A DNA stretch of 64,000 bases from Leptoclinus maculatus (GCA_032191485.1 JAVDOI010000010.1:22900277-22964276); one strand, 5' to 3'. Shown: positions 24,290-36,345, numbered from the stretch's first letter. Numbers and translations: made by a program. The notes: generated from the letters alone by a model not told the origin.

Positions 24290-25062
24290 CACCAGGCGGC
24301 AACCTCTGGTTCTGAAGAAGCCAATGCTGAAGTGCCTAAAAGCTGCATTCTCTGTAAATAATCAGGGGGCGACTCCTCTGGTTGTATAAAAGTCTATGAG
24401 AAAATGACTTCTTACTAGATTCATTACCTCAGTAAATGGTAAATGGACTTGTACTTGTACAATGCTTTCATAGTCTTCCGACCACTCAAACAAAGCGCTT
24501 TAACACTACATGTCGTCATTCATCCATTCACACACTGATGGCAGGGGCTACCATGCAAGGTGCTACCTGCCCATCAGGACTATCTAATCATCCATACCCA
24601 TTCATAGCACAAGGAGCAATATGGGGTTAAGTGTCTTGCTCAAGGACACATCGGCTTGGACTAGCGGAGCCGGGGATCGAACCACCGATTGAAGGACGAC
24701 CCGCTCTATCACTAAACCACATTCGCCCCCACATTGTTACAATGTGTTTCTGGTCTCAATCTCTAGTTTCAAGTCTTCTTCAATACAGCATGATGTTCAT
24801 CTAGTAAGTTATGGTTCAGTTAGAGTCAAACAGACCATAAAGCAGGAGATGCTTTAGGGCGGGGCTACACAGTGATTGATGGCTCTCTACCATGGCGATG
24901 TCCGGTCTGGGAGTTGTTTGTGTTTTTGTCTTACAAGTTTAACCCTTTCACAGTGTGTCTTCACTTTATCAAAGTTAAGTGTAACATTATGGTCGCCTAA
25001 AAGCGTTCTGTTGTACTTAGCTCCACCCTCTTGTGTTACTTCTGGTTGTAAAAAAACAAGAT
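24290..25062 (-). mobile_element. Dispersed repeat X, split by a SINE
   Basis: On the minus strand this matches the plus-strand copy at 58.3-58.8 kb: 'cctctggttgtataaaagtctatgagaaaatgac' near 24377, 'attacctcagtaaa' near 24423, then after the SINE 'ggtctcaatctctagtttcaag', and finally 'acttctggttgtaaaaaaacaagatgg' near 25037. The SINE at 24434-24730 interrupts the match cleanly. Transposon class unknown. Confidence 0.65.
24434..24730 (-). mobile_element. tRNA-derived SINE nested in repeat X
   Basis: The reverse complement has the B box GGTTCGATCCC, the 'ttgagcaagacacttaacccc' body and a tail ending in 'aagtccatttaccatt'. The repeat X sequence resumes on each side. Confidence 0.8.
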
Positions 25063-25553
25063 GGCTCCAGTGGGTCCAGAGATGAGCTCACCAGGGGGCG
25101 GAGATGCCCAAGGACCAGCCTCTCTAGCGTCTTCATCAGTTGGGATGTTAACGCCACCGGTCTGAAGCTGTTGAAGTCCTTGGGTCGTGGGGTCTTTGGG
25201 ACTGGTACCACGCAGGATGTTTTCCACAGCTGTGGTACTCTCCCCAGCTTCAAGCTCAAGTTGAAGACGTGCTCCTCTATCCCGCACAGCTGGTCTGCAC
25301 TGGACCTGAGGAGCCTTGAGCTGATGCCATCTGGACCCGTGGCCTTTCTCAACTTGATCTTTCGCAGTTCTTTTCTCACCTGGAAAGTTGTGAAGGACAA
25401 GTTGGGGGGTGGGGGCGGTGTGCCATAGGTTGTTGTAGGGGGGGTGGGGCGCTGGTCATGGGGTGTGGTGTATGAGGAGTGTGGGGGGGAGCCGAGTGTT
25501 GTGGGGAAGGGGGTGGGGGAGGAGAGGGGGCAATCTACCGGGGGTGTAGACAA
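25063..25553 (-). mobile_element. LINE reverse-transcriptase fragment
   Basis: A minus-strand frame of about 160 codons starts Pro-rich and then reads as the N-terminal RT region of a non-LTR element: LRKIKLRKATGPDGISSRLL, a VVPVPKTPRPKDFNSFRPVAL block, and LMKTLERLVLGHLRPLVSSSLDP. It is cut at 25062, where repeat X begins. It belongs to a different LINE family from the 14.1-17.5 kb element; clade not assigned. The Pro-rich part gives a long G-rich plus strand at 25400-25530. Confidence 0.75.
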
Positions 25554-25800
25554 TGGAGGTTGCAGCAGCAGGGAGGACTGGATGAGGGGAGGGGTGGATG
25601 AATGCAGAGTTTAACATGTTTAAGTTAGAATTGGGTGTCATGTTGCTGGTAAGGAGGGCTATTATCATGTTAATGCTATCACCCCTGACCAAGTGTGTGA
25701 GCATTAACAGTGCGGTGGATAGAGTAGCCAGTGGTTGGCCTTTCCAGTGGCCAGTTGGGATGCAAAAAATGTGATGAGCCTGATCTAATGTGCTCTGGCA

Positions 25801-27000
25801 GTGACGATACATGACATTGGCATTGCACTCTTTATGAAGGTGAGGACTTGACCCGGGGGGGGTTTCGGTGTGTCAGTGGGTGAGGGTTATGTTATGTGGC
25901 TCGCTCACTGAAGTTGGAAACAGATGTGCTTAAGGTGCAAAAAAGCACACATAGCCAAAGCGTGTGTACACACACACACACACACACACTCTCCCTGGGG
26001 CTCACTGAGTCATTGTTTTGTAGGGTGCCGTGACAGCTGAGCTACGCTTTTTCTCACTGTGATGAAGCCTCGCTTTCTATTGATTGCTCTTAGCAGAACA
26101 GCAGGGAGGTTGAAGTGCAGGCAGGGCACCCACTTTGAAAACGCATGCATGCAAACACACACACACGTATAGTGTGTATCGACATTGACTGATGGAGAGA
26201 GCTATTCTGCTGAGAGGAAGAAGGGAGAAAAGCACAGGTGAGTTAAGGTGAGTAAAGAATAGTATAGAGGAGAGAGGAGCACAGAGAAAAGCTGAGGCAG
26301 AAATAGGAAGTAGAAGTGAGTTGAAGCAATGTTCGGAAGAGAAAGGGAGCTACGAGGAGGAAAGAGGATTCAATATGAAACGGAAAGAAAGCAAGGAGGG
26401 TCCATAGAGGTTTCGAGTCATTTTTGCATCGTTCTGTCGTCAAGCAAGTGAACAAGCATAAAATAGTTATGTGCTTACTGCTCTCAAATAAGACTAGCTG
26501 TTTTATGAGGGGAACAATCATTTCTGTACTACGGGACACATTTCATGACAAAGCAAAACAAAGCACAGGTTATTGATGGTAGCTGTACCGCGTTATCTTG
26601 AGACTTGGACCTGAGTCATCATATTTAGGTCACAAATACATGGACTAAAGACTTGACTTATAAAGGATAAGGCAGGCTTTATTCTGTATTTTTCCTGTTG
26701 TCAACACATCCTGTGAAAAGACCAAAACCAACAATGTGCTAGTCCATTTCTAAATATGCTTTGACTTCCTCTCTAACGTGGCACTCTTTATCTTTAAAAC
26801 AGCTCTGTACTTACTGAAACTGAAGGACCATGTGCATTTCATGGGGACTATTTTAAGCGGCAGATTAATACACATTGTATGCTCTCATGTGCATTTACAG
26901 GGGCAGTGTATGTGGGATTGACCAGCCTGTTCTCATTGCCAGGTTGTCAAATACCAACGCTTTGTCACGCCCCTCGATGTCTCATACGGTTGTACGGATG
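25801..27000. other. Intronic non-coding stretch
   Basis: It contains a short CA tract at about 25969-25990 and a purine-rich stretch at 26200-26400. No gene seen. Confidence 0.4.
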
Positions 27001-27213
27001 TGGGCGACTGTGGCTAAGTGGAGAGCAGGGCCGTCCTTCAATCAGAGGATCGACGGTTCGATCTCCGGCTCTGCTAGTCGCATGTCGATGTGTCCTTGAG
27101 CAAGACACTTAACCCCAAAAGGGTCGCTGTGCCTACGGTGTAGAAATGTGATAGAATCTGAATTGTAAGTCGCTTTGGATAAAAGTGTCTGCTAAATGAA
27201 TGTAATGTAATGT
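27001..27213 (+). mobile_element. tRNA-derived SINE with L2-like tail
   Basis: This copy has a clear tRNA-like head: an A box (tggctaagtgg, 27011-27021) and a B box (ggttcgatctc, 27055-27065), followed by the family body 'ttgagcaagacacttaacccc'. Its tail differs from the other copies: 'gtcgctttggataaaagtg', 'tctgctaaatga' and a (ATGTA)n end, resembling the 3' end of a partner LINE. Confidence 0.85.
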
Positions 27214-29247
27214 ACAAGGCACCCTCTGCATGAGATGCACCGCATTTAACTTTAACTTTGATGTAAACCCATCAACATCATTATCAGACACTCAGAGACA
27301 AACACAGGACTTTCAACTAGGAGACAACTGTTCGTATCCCAAAGTGTTTTTCGTATTTGTTACCTTGTTTACGTTTGACTCGGTTTACGTGCTTATGTTA
27401 AGCCCAACCATGATGTTTTTTCTAAACATAACTAAGAGGTCCCGTTGCCTAAAACTAAGCTAGTGTTTTTGTTTGAATTCGCAATGTTAACCACATGTTA
27501 ACTGTGGAGCGTCACAACCCTGTGGGTTAGAAAGGTACTGTGTTTGACAACAATGGAGTTCTATAGCAGAGAGGAATAAGACATAACAGGCTTTGGATAC
27601 ACACACAATACTTCAGTCAGTAGGATACATTCAGTTGGAACAGAAAACGCTACAAGCAGCAAAACCAGAGCCAAGCAATCGGCCCAAAGGGCACTGCACT
27701 AGTTCCTTTCATTGAGGCCAGTGTGTTTACATAACAGGTTTCAACAAAGAGGGCTCCCATTGAAACACACTGGATCATCAGTAAAAATGTTCACCCTGAC
27801 TCAACTTGGACCTCAGTGGGATGCAATGTTACCACACAAATTACTGATGGATGGGCATCTTCAGCTGTAACGACTGTATGAGCAGTGTTACGAAAGGAGA
27901 GGAGATGAAGTGATTAGCCAGTGGGACACACACAGCTTCCAGTCACACGATGGGTATCAAATGAAATACTCTGGTATTGGATACCCAGGCCTACTTTTCA
28001 TCACTTGTACTTTATTAATCATGTTTTGGGACTCAAACCTTAATCACATTATATTGAACCTGATTAAGGCCTGAGGATGATAAAGTGACAGTGTGTGTGG
28101 CTGCAGGATGGCAGTCCTGGTATTCCGCTCTCTGGTACTTTCTCTCTTTTTGTGTATTTGTTCAGTTTTTAGCTCCTCCTTTCAGCTTTTGTCAATTTCT
28201 GTGTAAGTACATTGAGAGCAAACACTGGAGTCAACTTCCTTGTATGTGTAAACATGTCTAATAGAGCTGATTCAGATTCCCTGATGTTTTTTATCCTACA
28301 TAACTATCAATAATAATTAGTGCCATTATTACCCTTTGGCTGATAAGCCTCATTGCTAATGGATCCATTATGCTGACCAGCCCCCGCAGTGCTATTTATG
28401 GCCTGGACATCTCCCTCCGAGGAGAGGGGAGCTGGGCAGATGATGAGAGGGTGAGGAAGCAAAAGGAATGAAATAAAAGGAGAGATGAAAGGCAAAGCAA
28501 GAAAAGGGAAAAGAGAAGAGGGGATAAGGGATGATGAGAGGAGATGAAGTGAGGCAAGAGGTTGAAGGAGAGCAGGAAAGTAAAGATGAAAATGAAAAAG
28601 TGTCTAAAGATGCCTTTAGGTTTGTAAATGTGAGACAGTTTTCTTCTGAAGTACTGTCTCGTTATCTCTTCCACACTCCCTATCACTATCTCCTGGTATT
28701 CCCCTCTATTTAACCTTTCAATCCCTCTTCCTCTGACTCCAGTGGCCAACTGATGAAGCAAAACATATAAAGAGAAATCTGTCCCTGTGTCATCTTGTGA
28801 TACCCTTTATAACACTCCATGTTGTGTCAATCAAATTTGACGCTTTTTCTCACGCATGATTGAGGCCGGCTGCCACCTTGAAGAGACTTATTGGAAAAGT
28901 CTGGCAACACTAGCTGCTTGGATTTATTTGGCACCCAGGTAGCCCAGACAATGAATCACAGCCTCCAGGCAAGCCTCCTTGATAACACTATCCACACCAT
29001 GAATCTCTTGAGTTACCTTGATCTCATTATCGGCTCTGCAGTGCTCGAGGTAAGGCCAACATGTTTTTGAATCTTTAAGGGGCAATATAAGGCAACAAGA
29101 CAGAGGCTTCAGTTTGTGTGTGATTGTCCAACTAGACAGAGGATACCAGAGGAAGGCAGCCACAGGAGCACATTTAAACAGGCTGATAACCGCTGACCTT
29201 TAGATTTAAATAACCTAGGATGTAATTTGTATTCATGCATAATAATA
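27214..29247. other. Intronic non-coding stretch
   Basis: No gene seen. Positions 28430-28600 are purine-rich. Open frames under 125 codons lack domain evidence. Confidence 0.4.
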
Positions 29248-29601
29248 TTAAAGGTCACATATTATGGAAAATGCACTTCTTCAGGGCTTTTAAACATAAA
29301 TATTAGGGGTGTAACGGTTCACAAAATCCACGGTTCGGTTCGGTACGGTACAGTGGTGTCACGGTTCGGTACGTTTCGGTACGTTTTCAATACAGTAGAA
29401 AACTATAAATGCCAGAGAAACGTACTTGATTTTAAAATATATTTATTCATTAAAACTAACATCATAAAGCTATTCTTTGACTTTGAACAATGATGGAACT
29501 ATACCTGAGTGACCCATCTTCTGGGGTAAAAAATGTAATGTAGTATTGTTACTTACATCTTCTCCATCATCATTGTAGTATGAACAATGATGGAACTACA
29601 C

Positions 29602-30036
29602 CTAGTGAACGTAGCTCTTCATCTCATTCAGTGGTGAGGTAATGTGTGTTACAGTCAGGTAGCGTTGTGTCTGAAGAACATGGCTCTTCATCTCATTCAG
29701 TGATGAGGTAATGTGTGTTACAGTCAGGTAGCGTTGTGTCTGAAGAACATGGCTCTTCATCTCATTCAGTGGTGAGGTAATGTGTGTTACAGTCAGGTAG
29801 CGTTGTGTCTGAAGAACATGACTCTTCATCTCATTCAGTGGTGAGGTAATGTGTGTTACAGTCAGGTAGCGTTGTGTCTGAAGAACATGACTCTTCATCT
29901 CATTCAGTGGTGAGGTAATGTGTGTTACAGTCAGGTAGCTTTGTGTAGCCCTCGACGTCCAGGCATCCGTTGTCAGAGCAGCAGCGGGTGCCTCGGACAT
30001 GTGATTCTCTACTTGTGCTTTTGTTTTCTTGTACAA
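29602..30036 (-). pseudogene. hAT transposase middle segment with five-fold tandem expansion
   Basis: This frame reads the transposase segment LTTDAWTSRATQSYLTVTHI, typical of hAT/ZBED proteins. It then repeats a 23-residue unit (YLTVTHITSPLNEMKSHVLQ plus TQR) about five times. The repeats are exact multiples of 69 bp, so the reading frame stays open throughout. The downstream catalytic and dimerisation regions are missing. Confidence 0.85.
29607..29946 (-). repeat. 69-bp tandem repeat inside hAT coding sequence
   Basis: Units marked by 'aatgtgtgttacagtcaggt' start at 29641, 29710, 29779, 29848 and 29917, all exactly 69 bp apart. Copies differ by a few substitutions (for example ggtgaggt or gatgaggt, and catggc or catgac). 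The last copy is cut at about 29946, where unique transposase sequence resumes. Confidence 0.95.
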
Positions 30037-30395
30037 AACTCCCTCATCGGCAGGGAACAGCTGCTTAAATACTTCGGGAGAGTTTGAAGCGCGTGTGCTG
30101 CTCCAGGTTTTCGTTTAGTTCCACCCACTGCCACACTGGGGTGATGTCGGCGTAAATGGGTTAACATGTTTGAGGTATTCCCACTGATGTTGCCGACACT
30201 TGTGTAGCAAATGCGACATAGTGTTGTTTTTTTATCCACCACTCTCTCACCATCGCCCTCATAGTTCACAGAGAAACCAAAGTGGCTCCAAACACCAGAC
30301 CTGTAGGCCGTTGGAGGATCTTTTATTCCTGGTCTATTACTAGCCATGTTGCACCGAGCTAACGTTAGCTTCGTGTAGCGTGTCTCACAGCGCAA
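30009..30395 (-). pseudogene. hAT transposase N-terminus with BED zinc finger
   Basis: A 128-codon frame includes a BED-type DNA-binding finger at about residues 34-86: a W-SHFGF start, CRIC with the first two cysteines, then HLRRHH as the histidine pair. This matches ZBED-like hAT transposases. The frame closes after CTRKQKHK, and the continuation is in another frame at 29602-30036, so the protein is broken by a frameshift near 30020. It was once the DNA-binding part of the transposase and is now a relic. Confidence 0.85.
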
Positions 30396-31737
30396 AGTGC
30401 CCGACTGGAGTAGGAAGTGTTTCTTTGGTGGTGGGCGTGTCAGAGAGCACGCTGTCCGTTACGTCATGTGTGTTGCCAGTTTGAGAACAGTGGCTCCACC
30501 GAAAACATAATATTTCCCACAATTTAAGCTTCTGCATTTCCAAATGCACTAGTATTAACGTATTGTTCGGTTCGTCATGCGTACCGAACCGTGAGCCTCG
30601 TACCGAACGGTTCAATACGAATACGCGTATCGTTACACCCCTAATAAATATGTGTCTCTGGTGTCTCTACAGACCCCCAGAGTGTCAGAGAAGACCATGA
30701 TATCAGTTGTCTCCTGCTCCATCTATCTGAAAACCTGTGTAAAAACCAGCAGATCAGAGATAGGCTCCAGAATCAACGTCATTTTGGGGCTGTATGCCGT
30801 ATACTGGTTTCCTGGTGGAACAGTATAACCACCTTTAGCTAGGTGACTCCACCCACGGAGCTCTGCAGAATCCCCTGTGTCCTCCATTGGGATTTTCAGC
30901 CTACACAGCTCCAACAAGGAACGCTACTTGTTCATGCTGCGCTGCTAATGCAGCTAGCTTCGATTTTAGGTCCACAGGCTGTAGAAATGTTTTAGTATGT
31001 AATACAGAGAGACTGTGTGGACATTAAGCACCATTTGAAGCCAGTAGGTTGGATGTAGGTAAAGATGTTCCGTACAGATTACCTTTTTTAACCAATCGCA
31101 GAATAAATACTTCCAGGTCGCAAATCAAATGTATTTGTGTCATCTTCAGTCCCCCCTCTTTCTTTCCTGACCAAGCAAGAGGCCCCCCCCCTACATTTGT
31201 TCCTTAGAGGTTTCAGAAGGTTTGCTACGTTTCGCCCACAGCGCCAGGAGGGCAAGTTCCAGTCATGAGTGCAGCTTGAGAGGGGAGACGACTACCGCAG
31301 CTACATTTAAACTTGATTTTTGCTTCTCACAGTGCTGAAGTCTGTATGAAATGATTATTATGCAATGACAAGTTGTTAAATATATTACCTTTTCGAGAAT
31401 AAATGCTTAGAAATAGGCATTTTTTAGATTGATGGTGCACATTGACTACACCCCGCCACTCAGACTCCAGCAGCAAGTGTGTCAGTACGGACGCTGTTCA
31501 CAGGTAATCTTGCACACAATGATGATGTTACAACAGTGTCATTTAATAAAGGGTTAATAAAGTTAACTTTTATTTCATCAATTGAATATTATATGAACAT
31601 TCTACATTTGTATTTATTGCTGTTGTGATCATGTTATGCGCTCTGTAGCTTTATACTCTTCCATTCAAAGGCAGAGGTCGTTACTTTTCCTCGCTTTTCT
31701 CACAAACAATTGGCCCAAAAGACATCAGAGGGTAGAC

Positions 31738-32857
31738 CAGGGGTCTCTAATAGGCGGATCCGGACCCAAACGCCGTTGTATCCGGACCCAGGACCTAAAA
31801 CCGATCGATAATTGAGATTTATAAAATTTTGACGCAACTTTTTCAGCCTTTACGGTACTTGTTCAGCGGTGCAGGAAACGCATCACGTGATGCACCTCAG
31901 CCAATCAAATATGGGTATTCTCACAAGTTTCCTGATTCGAGTGAGATTTACACACACGACACAGGGGAGAGACGAGGAGAGAGAGAACGAAGAGCAGGAG
32001 AATAATTAGTGAGTAAGAGAAGTTATTTCACACAACGTTCTCCAAGTCTTTAACCATTAATGAACAGACTCTTATATGTTCATTCTTCCCACGGACAGTT
32101 TAACATCAGTGTGTCTCACATGTTCAGAGACCGTGACGATTATTAAATGCAGTAATGTAAAGCGCTACTACGAGACAAAGCACAACTCTTTTGAGCAAAC
32201 GTACCCACTCACATCTGAAATTAAGTCACAGAAAAATAAACCAAAGAGCCCAATATGATCAGAATCCTAACCCATTAATTCACTGTTCAATGATGTTACC
32301 AGAGAGAAATGGAGCTGAAACAAGTGGTTTAATAACCACAGATAAAGTCCATGCACACACATTTCTCTTATCACAAGATGAGAAAAATATAATATTGTGG
32401 CTTTTTTGATTGACATCACTTCACACCTGAATGAACTGAATTTAAAGCTGCAGGACAATTCAGTGAAATAGATTTTTCTAAAATGAATTACTTTATTTTA
32501 AGATGCACATTTCTGAAAAGCTTTCTGTTATGTCAGTTATTCTTTAATCCAGCTCTTATTTTACTTGAAATGAGAAGAATGTTTATTTATGTATTTCTAT
32601 GTATTATTTATAATCCATTCAGTTACATTTGAAAACTGAGAATAATAATTGTTAAAATATTATTGATGTGTACTTTCTTTATTTGATTTGACAGTTGTTT
32701 ACTACACAGAGACGTTACTACTACTAGGCTTCGTGAATATATATATATATATGTGGCACTAAGTGGCGCGAGTTAGATATTATTTTAATGTTCCGGACCT
32801 TTGCACGAGGAGATTTTCTCAATCTGGACCTTTTGGAATTTTAATTGAATACCCCTG
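31738..32857 (+). mobile_element. hAT element with internally deleted transposase
   Basis: The 1120-bp element starts CAGGGGT and ends ACCCCTG. The 8-bp flanks are gggtagac (31730-31737) and gcgtagac (32858-32865), with one mismatch. On the plus strand, 32140-32260 encodes a block (SNVKRYYETKHNSFEQTYPL) and 32405-32460 a second (DITSHLNELNLKLQD). Both are typical of the hAT-derived GTF2IRD2/ZMYM-type transposase family, with the sequence between and after deleted. A short (AT)n lies near 32740. Confidence 0.85.
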
Positions 32858-32865
32858 GCGTAGAC

Positions 32866-33638
32866 TGTCCTGTGGATATTTCCCTGGAGAATGAGCACAC
32901 AAACACACTTGTCTGGCTCAGACTACAGAGAAGTGCTCGCTGGCGTGCACTGAGGGGCCAAAGTGTACGCAACCCCGTTAGTCTATGTTCATTTTTTTTC
33001 ATGTTGCCTTTTGTGGAACTATGTATCGTTACCACAATGCAGCTAAGCTGGCTTTGTTAGCATGGTGAGAACCCCACCAGAGTGTGTGTGTGTGTGTGTT
33101 GTTGCTCAGTTGAGTGTGTATATTTACTTGACAGACTGCCCTGAAGAAACAGATGTGAAAAACTGGTAAACTGTACAAAATTTAAAGTTATTTAAAGTTA
33201 TTCCTTTGCTTTGCTTGGTTGTGTAACGTTAGCTTTGATTCGTTAGCACCAGTCACTAACTTGCTCAGGCCGGTGTTACGGGGAAGCTCTGCTCCCTTGA
33301 AAGAGACACCACCATCAAAATAATCAAATTTATATTATGTCTTTAGACTTTTGAACTGTGTTTATTGGTATGCAGCAATTTACTGAAACGTATTCCTTTT
33401 ATGTGCAAACGTTTCTTGGCTAAAAAAGGATTAAGTGATTGAGCGGGGAGAGAGAGCTGTGGCTGAGCTCAGAAGAGACAGTTGTCTGTTATTCAGAGCG
33501 GAGGAGAAACTATTAACAAAGTCTGTCAACTTCTTATCGGTACTTCAAAGAGACAATTTAAAGACAACTTGAATACTTGTTTCAGTTTCATAGTGTCTCA
33601 GGCTAAATAATGCATAAAAGTGTAAAAACTGTCGGTAG
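32866..33638. other. Intronic non-coding stretch
   Basis: No gene seen. Short TG tract at about 33082-33100. Confidence 0.4.
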
Positions 33639-34358
33639 TGTGGAGGATTTCAGTATTAAGCACAATAATAAGAATGTTACCATGGGTTAAAGAGTTGCAA
33701 TATATTTATCTATGAGATGTATTATCTTTACAGTATGTGTATAGGAAGCATGTGGTATGCCACATTATGCTTGTAAAAAGTGTCAAAGTACCAGAATACT
33801 TATCAAGTGTATAATATGTTTACAGTATGTTTACTATAGGAGTGTTGAACCATAAGAGACAATTATTGAATATATATGTATTAATCTGTAAAGAATAGTC
33901 GATAGGGATAGACAGGGATTTTAAGTCAGGCTTAACAGAGGACACCAGGATCAGAGCAGAGGACCCAAGAGGGACCCAAGAAGGAGGAGCTACAGACGGA
34001 GACCAATAGGAGACGACGAGGGAGTCAGCTGACTGAGGCTAGGAGGAGTCAGCTGGATTTAAGCCAATAGTATTTGAGACAGATATTTTACGGACTATGA
34101 AAGGAGATTCAAATGGGTCTTTCAGTCTCTTCATCACATTTCGTCCTCCAGGTAACAAGCTTCCTGTTTGGAGTGTGTGTGAAAGCTGTTCTCGAGAGCA
34201 TTTTACTATCGATAGTTAATTCAGATTGCATTTGTTATTAAATACATGTTTTATTTTGAAACCTGAATTCAGCGAACTTATTTTGGCGCACATGCGCAGT
34301 AACTTGTAAACAAACTGGTCCAGCGGCTACGGCTCCTGTTAATATTATTGCCCCAACA
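33639..34358 (+). mobile_element. Solo LTR of the same retrovirus family
   Basis: 720 bp starting TGTGGAGG and ending CAACA, in the opposite orientation to the 1569-6210 element and clearly related over most of its length ('caccaggatcagagcagagg', two CCAAT boxes, 'gcgcacatgcgcagtaa'). It is flanked by a perfect 4-bp duplication, gtag, at 33635-33638 and 34359-34362. It has many substitutions, and its last about 60 bp differ strongly from the other LTRs. The interior is gone, as expected after LTR-LTR recombination. Confidence 0.88.
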
Positions 34359-34362
34359 GTAG

Positions 34363-36071
34363 CGACAAGCTGAACAGTGTGTAAAGTTACTAGGATCGTT
34401 ATGATTCACAGATATACTGTAATAATAGTGATACACTGTAGCAGCACCGTAGCAGTTCCAGTGTAACATACTAATTGAAATACCATCAGCAGCCCGCTCA
34501 CGGTCTCACTCAGTCGCTATTTGCACTTTATACTGAGTTTACAAGCTTTTGGCTTACACATCACCAGTCACACTCCGAGTCAACTGGTCTGTGTAATAAA
34601 AGATAACGTATGTCAGAACATCAAATGGTTTCTTGTTCACTGGTCTCTGTTGTTTCTCACAAATGTACCTTTACATACAAACGTAAAGCAGAGAGTATGT
34701 CTACCAGATCGGTATATTGTAAGGTTACAGTGAAATGCAGAGGCACCCACTCAAAACCTCTTTACTTCAGTGACACATGTTTGTCTTGGCAACTGCAGCA
34801 TGATACAACAATGAACCGAGCGCACCCCTCTTTGACAAAATAAAACTATCACATCAGAGCATAGAGCAAACATATAAATCACATGCATCTTATTCCTTAC
34901 ATGAAATTTGGCCCCTGCATTTAACCCACCCTAAGCCCTAGGAGCTGGTGTAGAGCAGCCCAGGGAGCAACCTGTGGTTCAGTGTACTTGGACATAGGCG
35001 GGAGTAGAAGCATACAATCGCAGGAACAACACATGCACTTTAAACTTCCCAAAATGCAAGAAAGGAATTCTTTGAGAGAAATAAAGTTATTGTAGGAGCC
35101 TTAATCGCCTTTTAGATAATCGATTAACAGAGCCCACAATGTGAACACGATCAATATAAAATGAAAACACAATAACAGCGACGCCTAGCCTTAACATCTA
35201 TAAGGGCAAGGGGAAACTCCCTCAAACCTAAGAACTAAAGAGAAATCTTCAGATGGCACCACAGACAGGATCCAGCCTTCCTGGATGGCTAGCATGCAAT
35301 AGGTGCTGAGTGGACAAGAGCAGCTACCTTAGCACTCAGACATTGGCAGATCAGCAACAGTGAGTAGCAGCTGAGGGTGGAGAACTTCAGACAGATGCAT
35401 CTGTTACAGTGTACATGCTGGTCCTGCTCCAATGGAGGGGAGTGACCAGTCTACAAGATATTTCCCTCCTCAACTGAGTGACAGCAGCCTCATCAGTACA
35501 GACATCTAGCACCCAACTAGTTCTGCAAGCTACACAAGACACAGTACTATCAGTAACATTCAGCATTCAACAAAGGGCCAGTTGCACTCATATCTTCCAG
35601 ACAAATATACCTCACGAGACGTTGAGTCTTGAGTCACCTACTTTGTGATGTCTGCTTTCATACCAGGCCAGTAATACCCTTGAAGGACTGCATCCATAGT
35701 CTTAAAATATCATGTGTTCAAAATGTTCTACCCATTTAAAACATTTCCCACATATCTGTGTTCTCTGTCATCTTATTAAAAAAAAGTAATATCAAAAGAG
35801 TAAAGTAACAATTGAATGAGAAGTAAGTCATAATATGTGATAAAAAAAAACAGAAAAAACATCGACCTGCCCTGTATTCTGCTGTGCATTTGTTATTGCT
35901 CTGCTGATATGGCAGTATCTCCTTCAGACCGTCTGAAAGACATAGAACTCTGTCTGGGATTCTTTGGAGGGGACAAAGTTTAAGAGGTGGAAAACCAAAA
36001 ACAGAAGAGACTCCACATCTCACCATCATGTTGCTTATTGTACACGCAAATGTTAACTTAACCACCTTTTC
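34363..36071. other. Intronic stretch with a short SINE-like fragment
   Basis: Around 34915-34995, 'cccctgcatttaacccaccct' and 'gagcagcccagggagcaacc' look like a piece of a fish SINE. Nothing else could be assigned. Confidence 0.4.
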
Positions 36072-36345
36072 TAAATGGACATGTACTTGATAAGCGCCTT
36101 TCTAGTCTTCCAACCATTCACAGCGCTTTAACACTACATGTCGTCATTCAACCATTCACACACGGATGGCAGGGGCTACCATGCAAGGTGCCACCTGCCC
36201 ATCAGGAATCTAACTTATTATTCACACCCATTCACACACTGCAGGCACAGCAAGTGTCTTGCACAAGGCCACTTCGACATGGACTAGCCGCCGATCCTCT
36301 GATTGAAGGACGACCCTGCTCTACCACTGAGCCACAGAAGCACAC
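36072..36345 (-). mobile_element. tRNA-derived SINE
   Basis: Tail 'ctaaatggacatgtacttg' and body 'cactacatgtcgtcattcaaccattcacacacgg', ending 'gattgaaggacgaccctgctctaccactgagccac'. Same family as 24434-24730, with the B-box region deleted. Confidence 0.8.

Larger units (their letters stand above)
29304..30643 (-). mobile_element. hAT element with BED-finger transposase remnant
   Basis: This 1340-bp element has inverted ends (TAGGGGTGTAACG at 29304; its reverse complement ends at 30643) and a perfect 8-bp target duplication, ataaatat, at 29296-29303 and 30644-30651. The minus strand encodes an N-terminal transposase remnant. Most of the catalytic domain is missing, so it is non-autonomous. 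Confidence 0.92.
29248..31100 (+). mobile_element. TTAA-starting repeat hosting a hAT insertion
   Basis: The sequence before and after the hAT element joins naturally: 'ttaaaggtcacatattatgg' at 29248 up to 'aaacataaatat', then from 30652 'gtgtctctggtgtctctacag' onwards. The whole looks like a common fish dispersed repeat. The right end was not found, so the end coordinate is approximate. Confidence 0.45.

Noticed and set aside
25033..25428. Plus-strand ORF of 131 codons
   Set aside because: Antisense shadow of the LINE RT fragment.
27001..27075. A genuine tRNA gene
   Set aside because: A and B boxes are present, but the sequence does not fold into a complete cloverleaf by eye and continues into the SINE body and tail.
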